A stretch of 64,000 nucleotides of DNA. It comes from Effrenium voratum. Its lineage: Eukaryota; Sar; Dinophyceae; Suessiales; Symbiodiniaceae. A model generated the notes under the pieces. It saw only the letters and a program-made list of their open reading frames with translations. It ran no database searches and was not told where the DNA came from. The position numbers and the translations under genes were made by a program. This document shows positions 20,261-30,800 of the stretch, in pieces. The stretch lies in assembly GCA_963377175.1 (NCBI GenBank), contig CAUJNA010000462.1, forward strand, positions 1 to 64,000. The letters run 5' to 3'. Numbering within the stretch: the stretch's first letter is position 1; every line of letters begins with the position of its first letter.

Positions 20261-20799
20261 GGCTGTGATGAGGGCCAGGATAAAAAGCCAAGGCCCGCAA
20301 GCTGATATGCTGCGCTGTTTGTTGTGTGGTTTTGCAAGGTGCGTGCCTCAGCCTGGGAATGCGCTGGCGTTGCTCATTGCAGTGGCCGAGCACGGCCTGG
20401 GTCTTGGGAACGTTGAGGGGTTGGCAGCTGACTCGTTCGGGCTTCAGGAGTCCCTGTCCGCCGCCCACGAGTTTTCGCGAGGAGTTCCCGGTCGGAAGGA
20501 CCGTGAAGTCCCTCTTTGCGAATGTTCATGCTTGTGCCGTGATGTGAGGACCGCAACGGCGCACCGGCCCAATCTTCAGACTTGTCCACTAACGCAAGCA
20601 GATTGACCCTTTTCGCATCCTGCGAGCTTAGTGAGGCATCGAGCCAGCGCTGGTTGCATGCTGGAGTCGCCTTGCGTGCCAGGGCACGAGAGGACCTTCG
20701 GACCCAAAGCTTGCAAGTTTGGACGATTGCAGTTGCCAGGACAACAATGCCGAGGCCTGGGGGACATGTGCATCAGAACGCTGGGCTTCTTGGCTGCCA

Positions 20800-20990
20800 G
20801 GACCGGCTCCATCTCGAGGAGGCGGCAGGCCTTCAGAGAAAGGACAGGTCCCAGCTTGGCCTCGCTCAGGCGATTGCAGAAGCCAAACGGGTGCTGCAGG
20901 ACAACGACACGGTGGAAAAGATAAAAGCTGTCTTGCGCCGCTGGAGCAGCACATGGGTCGGGGTTTTCAAGAGCGGTGAAGGGTTTGAGC
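20800..20990 (+). repeat. Extra copy of the CR header segment
   Basis: This segment encodes SQLGLAQAIAEAKRVLQDND followed by an AVLRRWSST motif. It is a diverged copy of 21500-21690, which forms the start of CR gene A, and another occurs in E2 at about 40050-40200. It seems to be a duplicated 5' exon not connected to a nuclease. Confidence 0.6.
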
Positions 20991-21280
20991 TCAGGAAAAG
21001 CGCAGAAGATAACCCCAGGGAAGTGGACGCTTTCAGGGAAGAAAGACGAGTTGAAGCAAAAACTGCGCGAGTTCGTGGAAGAGGCAGGACTGCGTGCTTT
21101 GTCTGAGATTCACAAGCGGTTTTCGTGCGACGCAGGCCAAAGCAACCCTGAAGGGCTTGAAAGAGGACGTCCGTTCGTGCGCACTGCTGGGGCTGTGAGT
21201 CAGGGCTCCTGTGTTGTGTGTTGCAATTGGTGCGCCAGGATTCTCGCAGGGCGCAGGTCCAGATCTCGGTGTCACTGTAA

Positions 21281-23863
21281 TTGTCTTTGCCTGGATTCTT
21301 AGCTCCTCTTGAGGTGACAAGCTGGCACCCTGGGCGTGGCGGAGTTGCTTCGCGCGCCAGCCCGCAGCAGGACGCTCCAATCAGCAGTTGTAAATTTGGC
21401 CGGTTGCAATCGTGCCAGGACAGTGGTGCGGAGGCCGGGGACACGTGCATCAGGCTTGAACGCTGGGCTTGTTGGTTGTCAGGACCGGCGCGATCTCGAG
21501 GAGGCGGCGGACCTTCAGAGAAAGCGACGTCCCAGCTTGGCCTCGCTCAGGTGGTCGCAGAAGCCGACAGGGTGCTGGAGGACAACGGCACGGTGAAAGA
21601 GACCAAAGCCGTTTTGCGCCGCTGGAGCAGCACGTTGGTCGGGGTTGCAAGAGCGGCGAAAGGGTTGAGCTCAGGAAAAGCGCAGAAGATATATCCAGAA
21701 GAGATGCCAGTGAAGCGCAGAATTCCCAAAGCAGAGGATCCCGCCGTCTTCACCACCGACGTGTTCATCCCCTTGGATGAAACCATTCGCAAGCTGGATG
21801 TTTTGTTGCAAGATGAGAGGGTGGTCTTTCTACGTGCTGGTGTGGCAAGCGGCAAGTCTACATTGGCGCAGCATTTGTGTACCACACAGCCGTCCAAGTA
21901 TTTTGGAGTCCATGCCCCACTTGCAAAGGATGCAACCATTTTTGAGATGTGGGACAGAAAGATGAGGGCAGCTGTTTGGGGACAAAACTCGAATGTGAAA
22001 GACAAAGACTTGCAAGATATGATAAGATTGATCTATGACAATGACCAAGTCCTGGTTTTCGATGAATGCCACTTGCTCTTTGCTTGCCCCGAGTTCCACG
22101 AGCAGTTCCTGAAAAAGCCCTCGTGTCTGAAAAGGCGTCCAATGGTTCTGCTCTTATCTGCAGCGTCTGAAGGAACAGATCAGCAAGGACGGACCTACTT
22201 AACACCAGCGGCAGTTACTGCAAAGTACATGTGGACTCCCCCAATCCCACATGCCAATGAACTTGTTGATCAACTTGCTGAGGCTGATGTCTATTTGTCC
22301 CAGGATGCGGTTGCTTTCTTCATGGACTTTTGTGCTGGACACAGAAGTCTATTCATAAGAAGCATGGAATGGGTGCAGCAGAAGCAAAGCGGGGACAGCA
22401 CTCGCTGGGATTTGACTCGCGCACAAGGCGAAGTCAGTCAGGCATGGGACACAGACAATTGGACAGAAACCCCAGATGACAGCTTGATGGGGAAGCTTCA
22501 GACTGTTCGCGCCATTCGTGTCAACGGAGCTTTTTCAGACCCGCAGAGCATACCGCAACAATTTGTGGACATCTTGTGCGAGGGTCCAACTGCTGATATG
22601 GACGCGAATCTCCGGCGCAAGCTCACTTTAGTTGGTTTCACGCTTCCTGTTGTGCCAGCGACTGACAGAATTCCAGAGGAGTTTACGCCATTGGATTGGG
22701 CAAAGCTCGGGACAAAATATGGCGTCGCCAATTACATGATGGCTTCCTACTATCGCCAAGCGCTTGCGAAGAAGCGGCAGCTGACAGTGGATGTGGACAG
22801 AAGCCCAACTTCTTGCACAGATTTGCTCTTGCGAGCGCTGCCATACTTGCTTTTTGCAGATGTGGTGGCCATCCAAGGGGACAAGTTCGGAATTCGTTCT
22901 GATGTTTCGCAAGAAGAGCTCCCATTTGAGGTTCACTACACCCATGCCGCAGTTCGGGAGTTGAAGCGCTTGGTTGGTAGTACAAATAGTTTGGAGAGCA
23001 CAAAAAAGGGGAAGGTTGACATCTATACTACGTTGGAGGACGGTTCAACTTTCGCCATTGAAGCGGTCATGTCTTCTCGGGGAGCAACCAGCATTGCTAA
23101 GCATCGAGATCGCTTTGAAAGCGCGTCGATGACAAACTATGCACATGCACAGCACAAGTGCTTGCTGATCATTGGCAAATGTGGAGACATGAGAGAGATT
23201 GTGGGAAAAGTGCGGGACGGTATAGAAGTGGTCGGACTTGCGCCCAATCCATCGCACACCGGCTACTATGTCTACGTCAAGCGGCAAGGTGAGAAAGTTG
23301 TTGACTTCCACATCCCGTGCGATGGAGTTGCAAGAGGGTTCTCCTGGAAGGATGAAGAACCATTCTTTGAGATCAGTTCTGCCCAGAAATTCAAGTACAT
23401 TGAGCCAGGCTGGATTTTTTTGAACATTCAAACTCAGCATTGTTTTTTGGCTTCGAAAGATGTCAGAACGTGGAGTGCGAAACTCGACCAGTTTTCCGGG
23501 CCAGTGGAAAGCAACAAACGCACTTCTCACGTTGCGCGCTCAGATTGCCGCCTGCAAGGCAGTGCCGCCCCGCAACGACCCCCAGCAGTGTGGGTCTGTC
23601 AGCTGGGAAGCCCTGCCTGGACCTTACCAGCAGCTGTGAGCAGTTTTGCCCTGCATTCATGTTCGGAAAAAAGCTGTCGACTTCCTTCTCAGAAGAGCTC
23701 TCAAATTGTCGCCCACCTTCAATATTCAATGGAGATGTTGTGTTTTTTTTTTTGCCCTGGCTCCCTGACCTTGCAGGGCAGTGGCGGCTTCCAGCCCGCT
23801 GGCAATGCTTTTCCAATCGACCCAGTGCCGCAAAACATAGCACCCCTGCCATGTATTTGTTGA
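21281..23863 (+). CDS. CR gene A: Crinkler/RHS-type NTPase with nuclease-like C-terminus
   Basis: The 860-codon frame is convincing from about 21,500. A short helical header (SQLGLAQVVAEADRVLEDNG, AVLRRWSST) precedes the NTPase. Walker A is LRAGVASGKSTLAQHL (21,830) and Walker B is LVFDECHLLF (22,053). LLLLSAASEGTDQQG and a winged-helix-like section with FFMDFCAGHRSLFIRS follow, as in NTPase domains of Crinkler and retrotransposon-hot-spot proteins. Near 23,014 KVDIYTTLEDGSTFAIEAVM has the D and E-x-V arrangement of a PD-(D/E)xK nuclease. Such proteins are proposed transposon-derived or secreted nuclease effectors. The tail after about 23,480 turns Ser/Cys-rich and may be intron or untranslated. 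The start is unsure; the frame before 21,480 looks non-coding. It is cargo inside E1. Confidence 0.65.
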   Translation: MSLPGFLAPLEVTSWHPGRGGVASRASPQQDAPISSCKFGRLQSCQDSGAEAGDTCIRLERWACWLSGPARSRGGGGPSEKATSQLGLAQVVAEADRVLEDNGTVKETKAVLRRWSSTLVGVARAAKGLSSGKAQKIYPEEMPVKRRIPKAEDPAVFTTDVFIPLDETIRKLDVLLQDERVVFLRAGVASGKSTLAQHLCTTQPSKYFGVHAPLAKDATIFEMWDRKMRAAVWGQNSNVKDKDLQDMIRLIYDNDQVLVFDECHLLFACPEFHEQFLKKPSCLKRRPMVLLLSAASEGTDQQGRTYLTPAAVTAKYMWTPPIPHANELVDQLAEADVYLSQDAVAFFMDFCAGHRSLFIRSMEWVQQKQSGDSTRWDLTRAQGEVSQAWDTDNWTETPDDSLMGKLQTVRAIRVNGAFSDPQSIPQQFVDILCEGPTADMDANLRRKLTLVGFTLPVVPATDRIPEEFTPLDWAKLGTKYGVANYMMASYYRQALAKKRQLTVDVDRSPTSCTDLLLRALPYLLFADVVAIQGDKFGIRSDVSQEELPFEVHYTHAAVRELKRLVGSTNSLESTKKGKVDIYTTLEDGSTFAIEAVMSSRGATSIAKHRDRFESASMTNYAHAQHKCLLIIGKCGDMREIVGKVRDGIEVVGLAPNPSHTGYYVYVKRQGEKVVDFHIPCDGVARGFSWKDEEPFFEISSAQKFKYIEPGWIFLNIQTQHCFLASKDVRTWSAKLDQFSGPVESNKRTSHVARSDCRLQGSAAPQRPPAVWVCQLGSPAWTLPAAVSSFALHSCSEKSCRLPSQKSSQIVAHLQYSMEMLCFFFCPGSLTLQGSGGFQPAGNAFPIDPVPQNIAPLPCIC

Positions 23864-26230
23864 ATGCATTTTGATCACTTTTTGTGTGAACTTGAACTTG
23901 GAGGATGCTGTGCGTCTTAGCTTCAATGTTGGCAGGCATACTTGAAGGAAGTGCTGCCCTCAAGCCGAATTTCGCTCATACCGTCTTGCGAGCTGTTTGC
24001 AGAAGGGCGATGACAAAGATGGAGGGTTTGAATGATTTCAACTCTGAGCGTTGCTTGAGGCCATCAAGCAGAAGAACCCAAATACTGTATCCTGCGATGC
24101 CTATCAAATGGACATTTACCGCCGGAAGGAGAGCTTTGCATGTCAAAGCGCACCCCATTTGTTCCATCCCCCACACCCCACCCCATTGCCGTCTCTCAGC
24201 TGGACTTTGCAGGACGGCCGCTGGGTCAAGGAAACAAGGATGTCATCAAGTCTGCGCAACACAGATGAGCCCAGCACTTGGTTCCGATGCCTTTCAACTT
24301 TGGGTTGTGCCGTCGCCCAGCTGTCAGGGCAGACTGCTACGGATTCATGTTGCCAGCTGGAGCTGCTGGAGCCACATAGTTTGAGGCACCTGCCTCAGCG
24401 CAGCAGTCTTCTACACTTGTGAGCTTGCGTCGTTAATAGGCTACTGCTGGCTGTGGTCACTGTTCTCGGCTGAGGCAATGCTGGCCCACAACGTTTCACC
24501 TCTTACAGGAACAAACAAGTGCAGTCGCAGGCACAGTTGTTTCGTTGCAGTGCGGCTTGCTGTGAAGCTCTTGGTTGGCGGCAAATTTCCACAAATCGGT
24601 GACATAGTTTGTCACGTTACCAGCTGGAATTGCTGGAGTCGCATAGTTTGAGGCACCTCAGCGGCGCAGCGGTGTTCTACACTTGTGAACTTGCATCGTT
24701 GACAGGCTACTGCTGGCTGTGGTCACTGTTCTCGGCTGAGGCAATGCTGGCGCACAACGTTTCACCTCGTACAGTGACAAAAGCATGCGTTCGCAGGCAC
24801 AGTTGTTTCGTTGCAGTGCGACTTTGCTTGACTCCTGAAGGGTAAGGCAGGCAACTGTTCACACTTTTGAACATCAGGCAACGGTGTTCAAGTCAAGCAG
24901 GGAATGCCTGCAACGGGTACAGGACCAGCAACAGTTGCCGGCGCTGGTCAACAGCTGTTTCACTGCGGCGTTCCTCCCTGTGCCAAAGCGCGCGGATGCA
25001 GTACCAAGCCGTTTGAAGAAGTGCGGGGGAAAGAATTGCTCTCGTGGCTTGCCAGTTTGATCTTTTTGAGCCAAGTTGTGCACAGGTGTTTGATGCTATT
25101 TGTTGAAGGTGGCGATCAGGGAGAAACGCATGGAGCGACAATGTCATTACTTCCAGGAATCGCGGTAGCATGTCATGAAGCGTCAATGGCTGAAGCTGGT
25201 GTTTTTTTCTGCCAACTGTGCGCCATTTCACCACCCGAGTTCTCTCTCGGCTTTCTCGGGGCAATCTCGGGGCAAGCAGTTGGTCAACAAGCTCTCGCAG
25301 GTGAATGGCGGATGGGGCTTTTGAGCAAGTATCCAGCGAACAAATGGCACTTCTGTCCCCGCTGCGCACAGATTCCAGGGCGTTGGGAACAAGCTGATCT
25401 TCCCCATGGCCACGGTTTGCTTTTTTTTAGCGCATCCCAAACCCTGAGTCTTGACGCGCAGGTGGCAGCAGTAGATTAGGCGGTTGGCCAGCTTCGCCCG
25501 CGTTTCGGGCTGCCAGGGCTCGTCCCCTTCGATCACCCAGCAAGGCCTCGGCTTGCAGCAGCGCAGCCAGCAGCTGTCCATTTGCCGCAGCCTGCCCCAG
25601 ATTGTGGGCAGCCATTGTGGCGAAAACTTGTTTCCGCAAAAAAGAAGGTCCTTTTTTCAACAACAAAATCCGGTTTTGTAATTTTTATACGGGCTCGGAA
25701 TTTGTAGGGAGTTCCCCGATTTTAGAAAAGCCAGCAAAAGGCTGCCGCAGACCCTTCCGACCAGGCGATGAACTTCTTCCTGCACGCCGAAGCTTGCCTC
25801 GAACTGCCGCAGCCAGGCGATGAACAAGCAGAAACGCTTCCAGAGCCGCTGCAGGCCCATCCCAGACAGGCAATGAACAAGGGAAATCTGCCGACCCCAA
25901 AGGCAGGATTGCGCCCTCAGGGGCTGTGGTCGCATTCTGGGAAAGGGCCGGACGCAGCCACAGAGGCTGGAGCAATTCCGGGCTGCTGCGAGTACAGGCC
26001 GCGACAGGGTCGCCGGGCTGCTTGGAGGTGTACTCGGGCGTGGGGAAGAGCTTTTCGCCTCGGCTGGCGCACTTGCATGACACCAAACCATTGGGATCAG
26101 AATCGCCGCGTGGGGAAGAGCTTAATCCTCCCCATGCCTTTGCCTTATGGGCGCATCCCATTCCCTAAGGCCAACCGCTGCCCGGCGGAAGCAACACTCC
26201 AGCGACCGAAGCGCGAGCCCAACCCAGCCA
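23864..26230. other. Rearranged region without a clear gene
   Basis: I see no confident gene. A 225-bp unit occurs twice in tandem (24345-24570 and 24620-24840, period about 276). Short minus-strand pieces of the ATPase 5' end recur at about 25390-25410 (GKISLFPTP), 26020-26060 (GEKLFPTPEYTSKQ) and 26105-26130, so several ends of the viral gene cluster have been pasted here. A minus-strand frame at 24893-25369 is long but unrecognised. A further minus-strand stretch near 25500-25620 (LGQAAANGQLLAALLQAEAL) looks coding-like. Confidence 0.5.
24345..24840 (+). repeat. Two-copy tandem repeat, period about 276 bp
   Basis: Both copies contain CCAGCTGGA(G/A)(C/T)TGCTGGAG, then CACTGTTCTCGGCTGAGGCA and ACAACGTTTCACCTC, in the same order. 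They differ by substitutions and a short indel. No open frame is shared. Confidence 0.8.
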
Positions 26231-26333
26231 AGCGGGCGTCGCTCTGCAGGTGCAGCGACTCTCCCAGGTCGACCTCAAAGTCACTGTCCGAGCCGGCCAC
26301 CCTCTTGCGGCTGTCCACGTAGATCGTTGTCAT
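26231..26333 (-). pseudogene. Penton-like gene, 5' fragment
   Basis: From ATG 26333 the frame reads MTTIYVDSRKRVAGSDSDFE and stays identical to the full penton gene until the DARLA residues, where the inverted repeat ends and unrelated sequence follows. About 34 codons remain. Confidence 0.85.
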
Positions 26334-26412
26334 CCTTTTCTTTAGGAAACCACCCGTCCGGCGGACGACGGGCGGCTGGACGGCTGCGACGGAAGTGCAG
26401 CAGGAGATGTTC

Positions 26413-27231
26413 TCACACTTCGCGTTGATCAGCGTGGAGCTGGCGAACAGCTTCTGGCCCAGGAAGCTGAGCGCCGCTCCCATCGGCGTCTTTTTCAAGC
26501 GCGAAACGCTCTTCGAAGCGCTTGTTGAACATTTCGTTCTTCGGCTTCAGGTAGTACACGAAGAGGAAGCTGTAAGGTTCTCGGGTCGCCTGCTCATACA
26601 GCCGGTACAGCTGCTCCTTCGGCAGCAGGGCGCTCAGCTCCTCGATGACGGCGTCCAGCTCGTGCTGGTTGCGCAGCCTCCAGCAGCAGAGGAATTGCAT
26701 GTTGACCCGCACGGCTGCGCTGATGAGCCTCAGCTTCTGCGAGCTCACCCAGGTGCTGATCTGCATGTGACGGCCTCGGATGAAGAGCGTGTCAAGGGCG
26801 CCATGCGGCTTGTGGAGTTGCGGCGTGTCAGCAAAGTCGTCGATGACTACAAGCACCTGGTACAGTTTCTTCATTTCCAACTTCTTGGACGCTTCCGTGA
26901 TCTTGCGCTGCTGCTGGATGATGCGCCGCAAGGCGGACTCATCCCACTCGTCCCAGTAAGCCTGCTCACGCTCCGTGTTCACCCCCAGGTCCTGCTCGAT
27001 GTACTTCTTGACGGGGATCCAGCCATCATCGATGTTGACGCTTGGGCTGAAAACGTAGATCCGCTCAAACACGCCCTTGTACTGCTCCAGGATGAGACTG
27101 ATGAGCGCCACAGTTTTGCCCGACTTGCTGGGCCCAAGGAAGATGCCCGTGCATGGCACCAGGGGCACCACGGGGTCCGAGGCTTGCTTGCTGGTGTACT
27201 CAGGCGTGGGGAAAAGCTTGATCTTCCCCAT
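26413..27231 (-). CDS. Second copy of the packaging ATPase
   Basis: The minus-strand frame from ATG 27231 (MGKIKLFPTPEYTSKQASDP) encodes the same ATPase as 2359-3174, with Walker A GPSKSGKT and Walker B VLVVIDDFAD intact. It differs at a few residues, for example YTSKQ for DTSKQ, an extra Leu in ALLPKEQ and MFNKRF for MFYKRF. It lies entirely in the right inverted repeat. The same C-terminal frame question applies as in the left copy. Keeping both copies nearly identical suggests recent duplication or gene conversion between the ends. Confidence 0.85.
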   Translation of the reverse strand: MGKIKLFPTPEYTSKQASDPVVPLVPCTGIFLGPSKSGKTVALISLILEQYKGVFERIYVFSPSVNIDDGWIPVKKYIEQDLGVNTEREQAYWDEWDESALRRIIQQQRKITEASKKLEMKKLYQVLVVIDDFADTPQLHKPHGALDTLFIRGRHMQISTWVSSQKLRLISAAVRVNMQFLCCWRLRNQHELDAVIEELSALLPKEQLYRLYEQATREPYSFLFVYYLKPKNEMFNKRFEERFALEKDADGSGAQLPGPEAVRQLHADQREV

Positions 27232-27718
27232 TCGTCCTTTTGCGTTACGCAAGTTCCGGAAGCCGGCAGCTGAAGTATACGGCGCTGCCTATCTGCGGCT
27301 GCCCTAACCCAGCACAGCAATCCTGTTGCCGGAGGATTGACGGAGACGCAACCCAAGGCTCACATGCAGCAAATGAGGCCAAGAGAATTCCACCCTTCTG
27401 CTATGAGTTACCGTTGCGCTTAGAAAGCACTTATCATGCTTTTCGAGCCACAAAGCTCCGCAACAGAAACGCACTTACAAGGCCAGAAACAGCACTTTAA
27501 GCCCGGGCAACTTAAAATTCCGAGACGCACAGAATGCGACTAGGACCCGTTTTGCCTGCATATTGAAGCAAGCTGAAAACCTTTGCAGAAGTGCAAGCAG
27601 AAGGGCTGTGGCCGCACCGCGCAAAACCACCAAATTTTCGCAGAATCCACATTTGCTGAATGATAACCTCTGAAGATGCGCTGTGAGCGGTTTTAGATTT
27701 CACAAATAACAGAGAGAG

Positions 27719-27809
27719 GGTCGCGCACTTGGGCGTCTGCGCCATGCGCAAAACCGGTGCGGGGATCCTCGTGGACGGCCTTGATGGTTCGTCTGCGGGC
27801 GTCGGCCAT
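27719..27809 (-). pseudogene. 5' part of small PLV-B gene interrupted by E1
   Basis: ATG 27809 opens MADARRRTIKAVHEDPRTGF, and the frame reaches the E1 target site as AQVRD. The rest is at 1668-1872. The gene follows the fibre gene on the same strand, separated by a short gap. No domain is recognised. Confidence 0.65.
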
Positions 27810-27859
27810 GTTGGGCCTGCCAGGCTTCCCCTCGTCCAGCCGGGGGAGTAGTCGAGGGT

Positions 27860-30800
27860 GACCATCTCCGTGCCTGCCCGTCAGGTTCTTCCACTTTGTT
27901 CCTGCGAAGTCGTCCTCGACCATCTCCGTCTTCACGCTCGTGTTGCAGACCACGTTGCCCGTGTTGTCCGCAAGGCAGCCTGGGTTCCTCTGGTTCGTGG
28001 TCAAGGACTGCGTCGAGAGGCTCTTCGTCTGCACCAGCGCCTCATCGTTGAGCATGATGAGCTCGCACTGGTGCGTCCCGCCGTCCCGCTCCAGGAAGAC
28101 CCTGGCGCTCGCCCAGCAGCCGCAGCTCCGGGCCGCTGTCGGAGGCCGCGCTGTTGTTGGAAGTCTGCAGCTTGCTCCAGCCCGCCCAGTTCTTCGTCAG
28201 GAAGAGATCGTCCGAGAAGTCGGAAGTGTTGGTCACGATGAGCGTGTTGGAGGCGAAGAGCTGCGGCGCGGAGACCGTGCCCGAGCTTGTCACATCGCCG
28301 CAGACCACGCTGCCCGTCGACACTCCACCGCTCGTGGCCGTGAAGGTGCAGTCCAGGCTCTCGCAGTCCAGCGGGCCCGTGGAGGCCGCACCGGTGATCG
28401 TCAGCGTGGCGCCCGTGAGCGCGCCGGTGGCTGCGAAGCTCGCCGCGGTCGCTGCGCCCGAGGCCGTCAGCGTGCCCGTGGACACGTCGCCCCCCGTGGT
28501 GAAGTTCCCGGCGTTGGCCGTGTTGTTGATGGTGAGTGTGCTGCCCGTGATTCCGGTGGCGGAGCTCAGCAGACCCACGCTGGCCGCGCCGCTGATGCTC
28601 AGCGAGCTGCCTGACACGGCCCCCGTGGACGTGCAGTCACGTCGTTGCACAGCAGCTGGTCGCAGCCCACGTTGCCCTGCGCGGTGAGCCCGTCCAGCGT
28701 GGCCAAGCCCGTGAGGGCCAGCGAGTCCGCCAGCAGGTCCGTCACGGAGACCGACTCTCCCTCGAAGGCCGAGGCCCTGATCTGCATGCTGTACAGGTCC
28801 AGCGTGCCCGCCGACTGCTGCACCAGCCCGGGGATAGACCCGCCGAAGGCTCCGAAGTGCAGCTTCGCGATTGTGTGCGGCGGCACCGAGAAGTCCAGGC
28901 GCGCCGTGCTCCAGACACCCTGCGAGGGCGTGCCGAGGAAGGTGCCGGTGACGCCCACGTAGTCCGGCGTCAGCGTGTAGGTGCGCACGATGTTCCAGGC
29001 GAAGGCGCTCAGGGTCATGGCGTAGCCCTCCAGCTGGAAGCTTCCCACCGTGAAGCTGGCCGAGGCCACGGAGCTCTGGCTGTTGGAGCGCACCAGAAAA
29101 TTGCCTAGCGTGGTGAGCGTGGGCTCCAGCAGCACCTCGCCCAGGGTGGCCAGCGTGACGTCGTCGGCCCCTCCGTCGAGGAACTCGTGCTTCAGCAGCA
29201 GGGCCGAGGCCGCCGAGTCCTCCTCCTCCTCCGTGTTGCCGACCTCCAGGGTTGCGTCCAGGATCTGGAGGCCGTAGACGTCCACCGTTCCAGCCGTCTG
29301 GTTGGGCAGGCCCGGCGCCTGGAAGTGCGCCCCGAAGTGCAGCTTCGCCACACCGTTCGGAGGCACTGTGAAGTACATCTTGGCAGTGCTCCAGGCACCC
29401 TGGTCGCCCACGAAGCTGCCGTACAAGGGGTCGAAGACGTTGTCTGCCTCGGACATGTACACCACGAAGTTGGAGGCCGTGCCGAGCCGGTAGCGGCAGG
29501 CGAAGAGGAGCTCTCGGCCCTCCGCCCGGGGTCCAAGGTTGGAAGGTGCGCACGATGTTTCCACCACGGGTTCGCCGCCAGGGTCAGGGTGTAGCCGTCC
29601 ACGCTCACATCCCGCGGGTGGTGCGTGGCCAGGACCACGCTGCAGCCGCTGCTGGGGCGGACCGTCCAGTTTGACAGTGAGACGTCCGTGGGGCCCAGGA
29701 TCTGCTCTCCTATGGCGGCCACCACCTCGTCGGCCCCTCCGTCCGGAAAGCGCACGGCTATTTGCAGGGCCGAGGCCGCCTCCGTGACTCCGAGCTTGCC
29801 GGCAAGGAGGCCGTCTACTTGTGCGATGGTGTAGTAGCTGAGCAGGGCGGCGGCGATGCTCGAGGCCGTCGCCGTGTCCTGGTCTGCGGCTGAGCGGTAC
29901 GCCACCAGCGCCGAGGTGATTTGGTTGGTTGTGAACACGTCCTGGTCCGGGCCCGTCCCGTAGGCCAGCAGCGCGCCCGCGATGGCGGCCTGCGTCTGCG
30001 TGTCCTGCGCGCTTGCCGTGCGGTAGTCTCCCAACAGCGCGTCCACTTGCGCCGCGGTGTAGTAGGCCAGCAGCGCGGCTGTGATGGCGCTGGTCGTCTC
30101 CGCGTCCTGCGCCGTTCCGGTTCGGTAGTCGTCCAACAGAGTGTCCACTTGTGAGGAGGTGTAGTAGGCCAGCAGGGCTGCCGCGAGGGCCGCGTCCGCC
30201 GCTGCGACGGAGTAGCAGTCTGCCGTGATGCTCAGCGTGTCGTCGCCGTTGGCCAGCGCAGCAGAGAGAGGAGCCCCCAGATGCAGGTTGCGAACGACGT
30301 TGCTTCCGCGAACGAGCTCCCTAGTCGTGAAGCCCGCCCAGGCCGGCGCGTTAACAACTCCGCCGCTGCCGGAAAGCTGCAGGGCGAGCTCCGCGAGGAT
30401 TGCGTCGAGGGCGCTCTGGAGCGTGGTCTCGCTGGCCGAGAGCGCGGCGTTCGTGGCGTATGAGGCCAGCAGCGTCGCGTCGGCCTTGGCCCCCTGGAGC
30501 GCCGTGATGCTGGCGTCCCGGCTAGCAAGCTGCGCTGCGACGGAGGCCTCGGTGGCGAGACCCAGCAGGGCATTTGCTATCTTGGTGTCTACCTCCAGCG
30601 GCGTGTCCAAGCCGTCCACCGTGGAGAGCAGGGAGGCCAGCGCGCTTGCGTCCGCCTTGCCGAGGAGGGCGGCGTCCAGGGCTGCCGTGGTGACAGCGTC
30701 CAAGAGGGCTGTCGCTATCTTAGAGTCCACCTCCGAGGAAGTGTCCACGGCCGACTGCAGGGCGTAAGCAGTCAGGGCGCTGGCGTCTGCCTTGGAGGCC

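Larger units (their letters stand above)
16490..21460 (+). repeat. Block A: 5-kb direct repeat shared with E2
   Basis: This segment matches 35570-40640 at high identity, in the same orientation, starting at an SSB-like gene remnant and ending just before the CR-type gene in both elements. It contains minisatellites (GGAACCCCT near 17637-17765, GGGGTCCCT near 17796-17860, GGGACCCTAG near 18000-18060 and 18830-18920), a T-rich TATCTTTGTATCTT tract (18205-18415), a short GT run and degenerate repeated units with CCAGGACAACAGTGCCGAGG from about 19,310 on. Differences between copies are substitutions and small indels. Confidence 0.85.
1873..27718 (+). mobile_element. E1: integrated polinton-like virus, 25.8 kb, with 7-bp target duplication
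   Basis: The element starts CTCTCTCTGTTATTTG at 1873 and ends with the exact complement at 27718. The 7 bases GGTCGCG occur immediately outside both ends (1866-1872 and 27719-27725), a perfect target-site duplication. The left half holds the viral genes for ATPase, penton-like protein, AT-hook protein, two hypothetical proteins, major capsid protein, methyltransferase, replicase and SSB-like protein. The right half holds satellites, a 5-kb block shared with E2, a CR-type NTPase-nuclease gene and a second inverted ATPase. I recognise no retroviral-type integrase or protease, although the target duplication implies integrase-like insertion. Capsid and replicase genes are frameshifted, so this copy looks inactive. 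Confidence 0.9.
26231..27718 (-). repeat. E1 right terminal inverted repeat, 1488 bp
   Basis: Complement of 1873-3360 with only scattered changes. It contains a penton 5' fragment, an intact-looking ATPase frame and the 480-bp leader. Its end at 27718 abuts the second copy of the GGTCGCG target duplication. The hairpin CAATCCT/AGGATTG is at 27318-27339. Confidence 0.9.

Noticed and set aside
1873..27718. Retroviral-type integrase or adenovirus-type protease expected in polintons
   Set aside because: I searched all frames by eye for the DDE and protease patterns and found none I could support.
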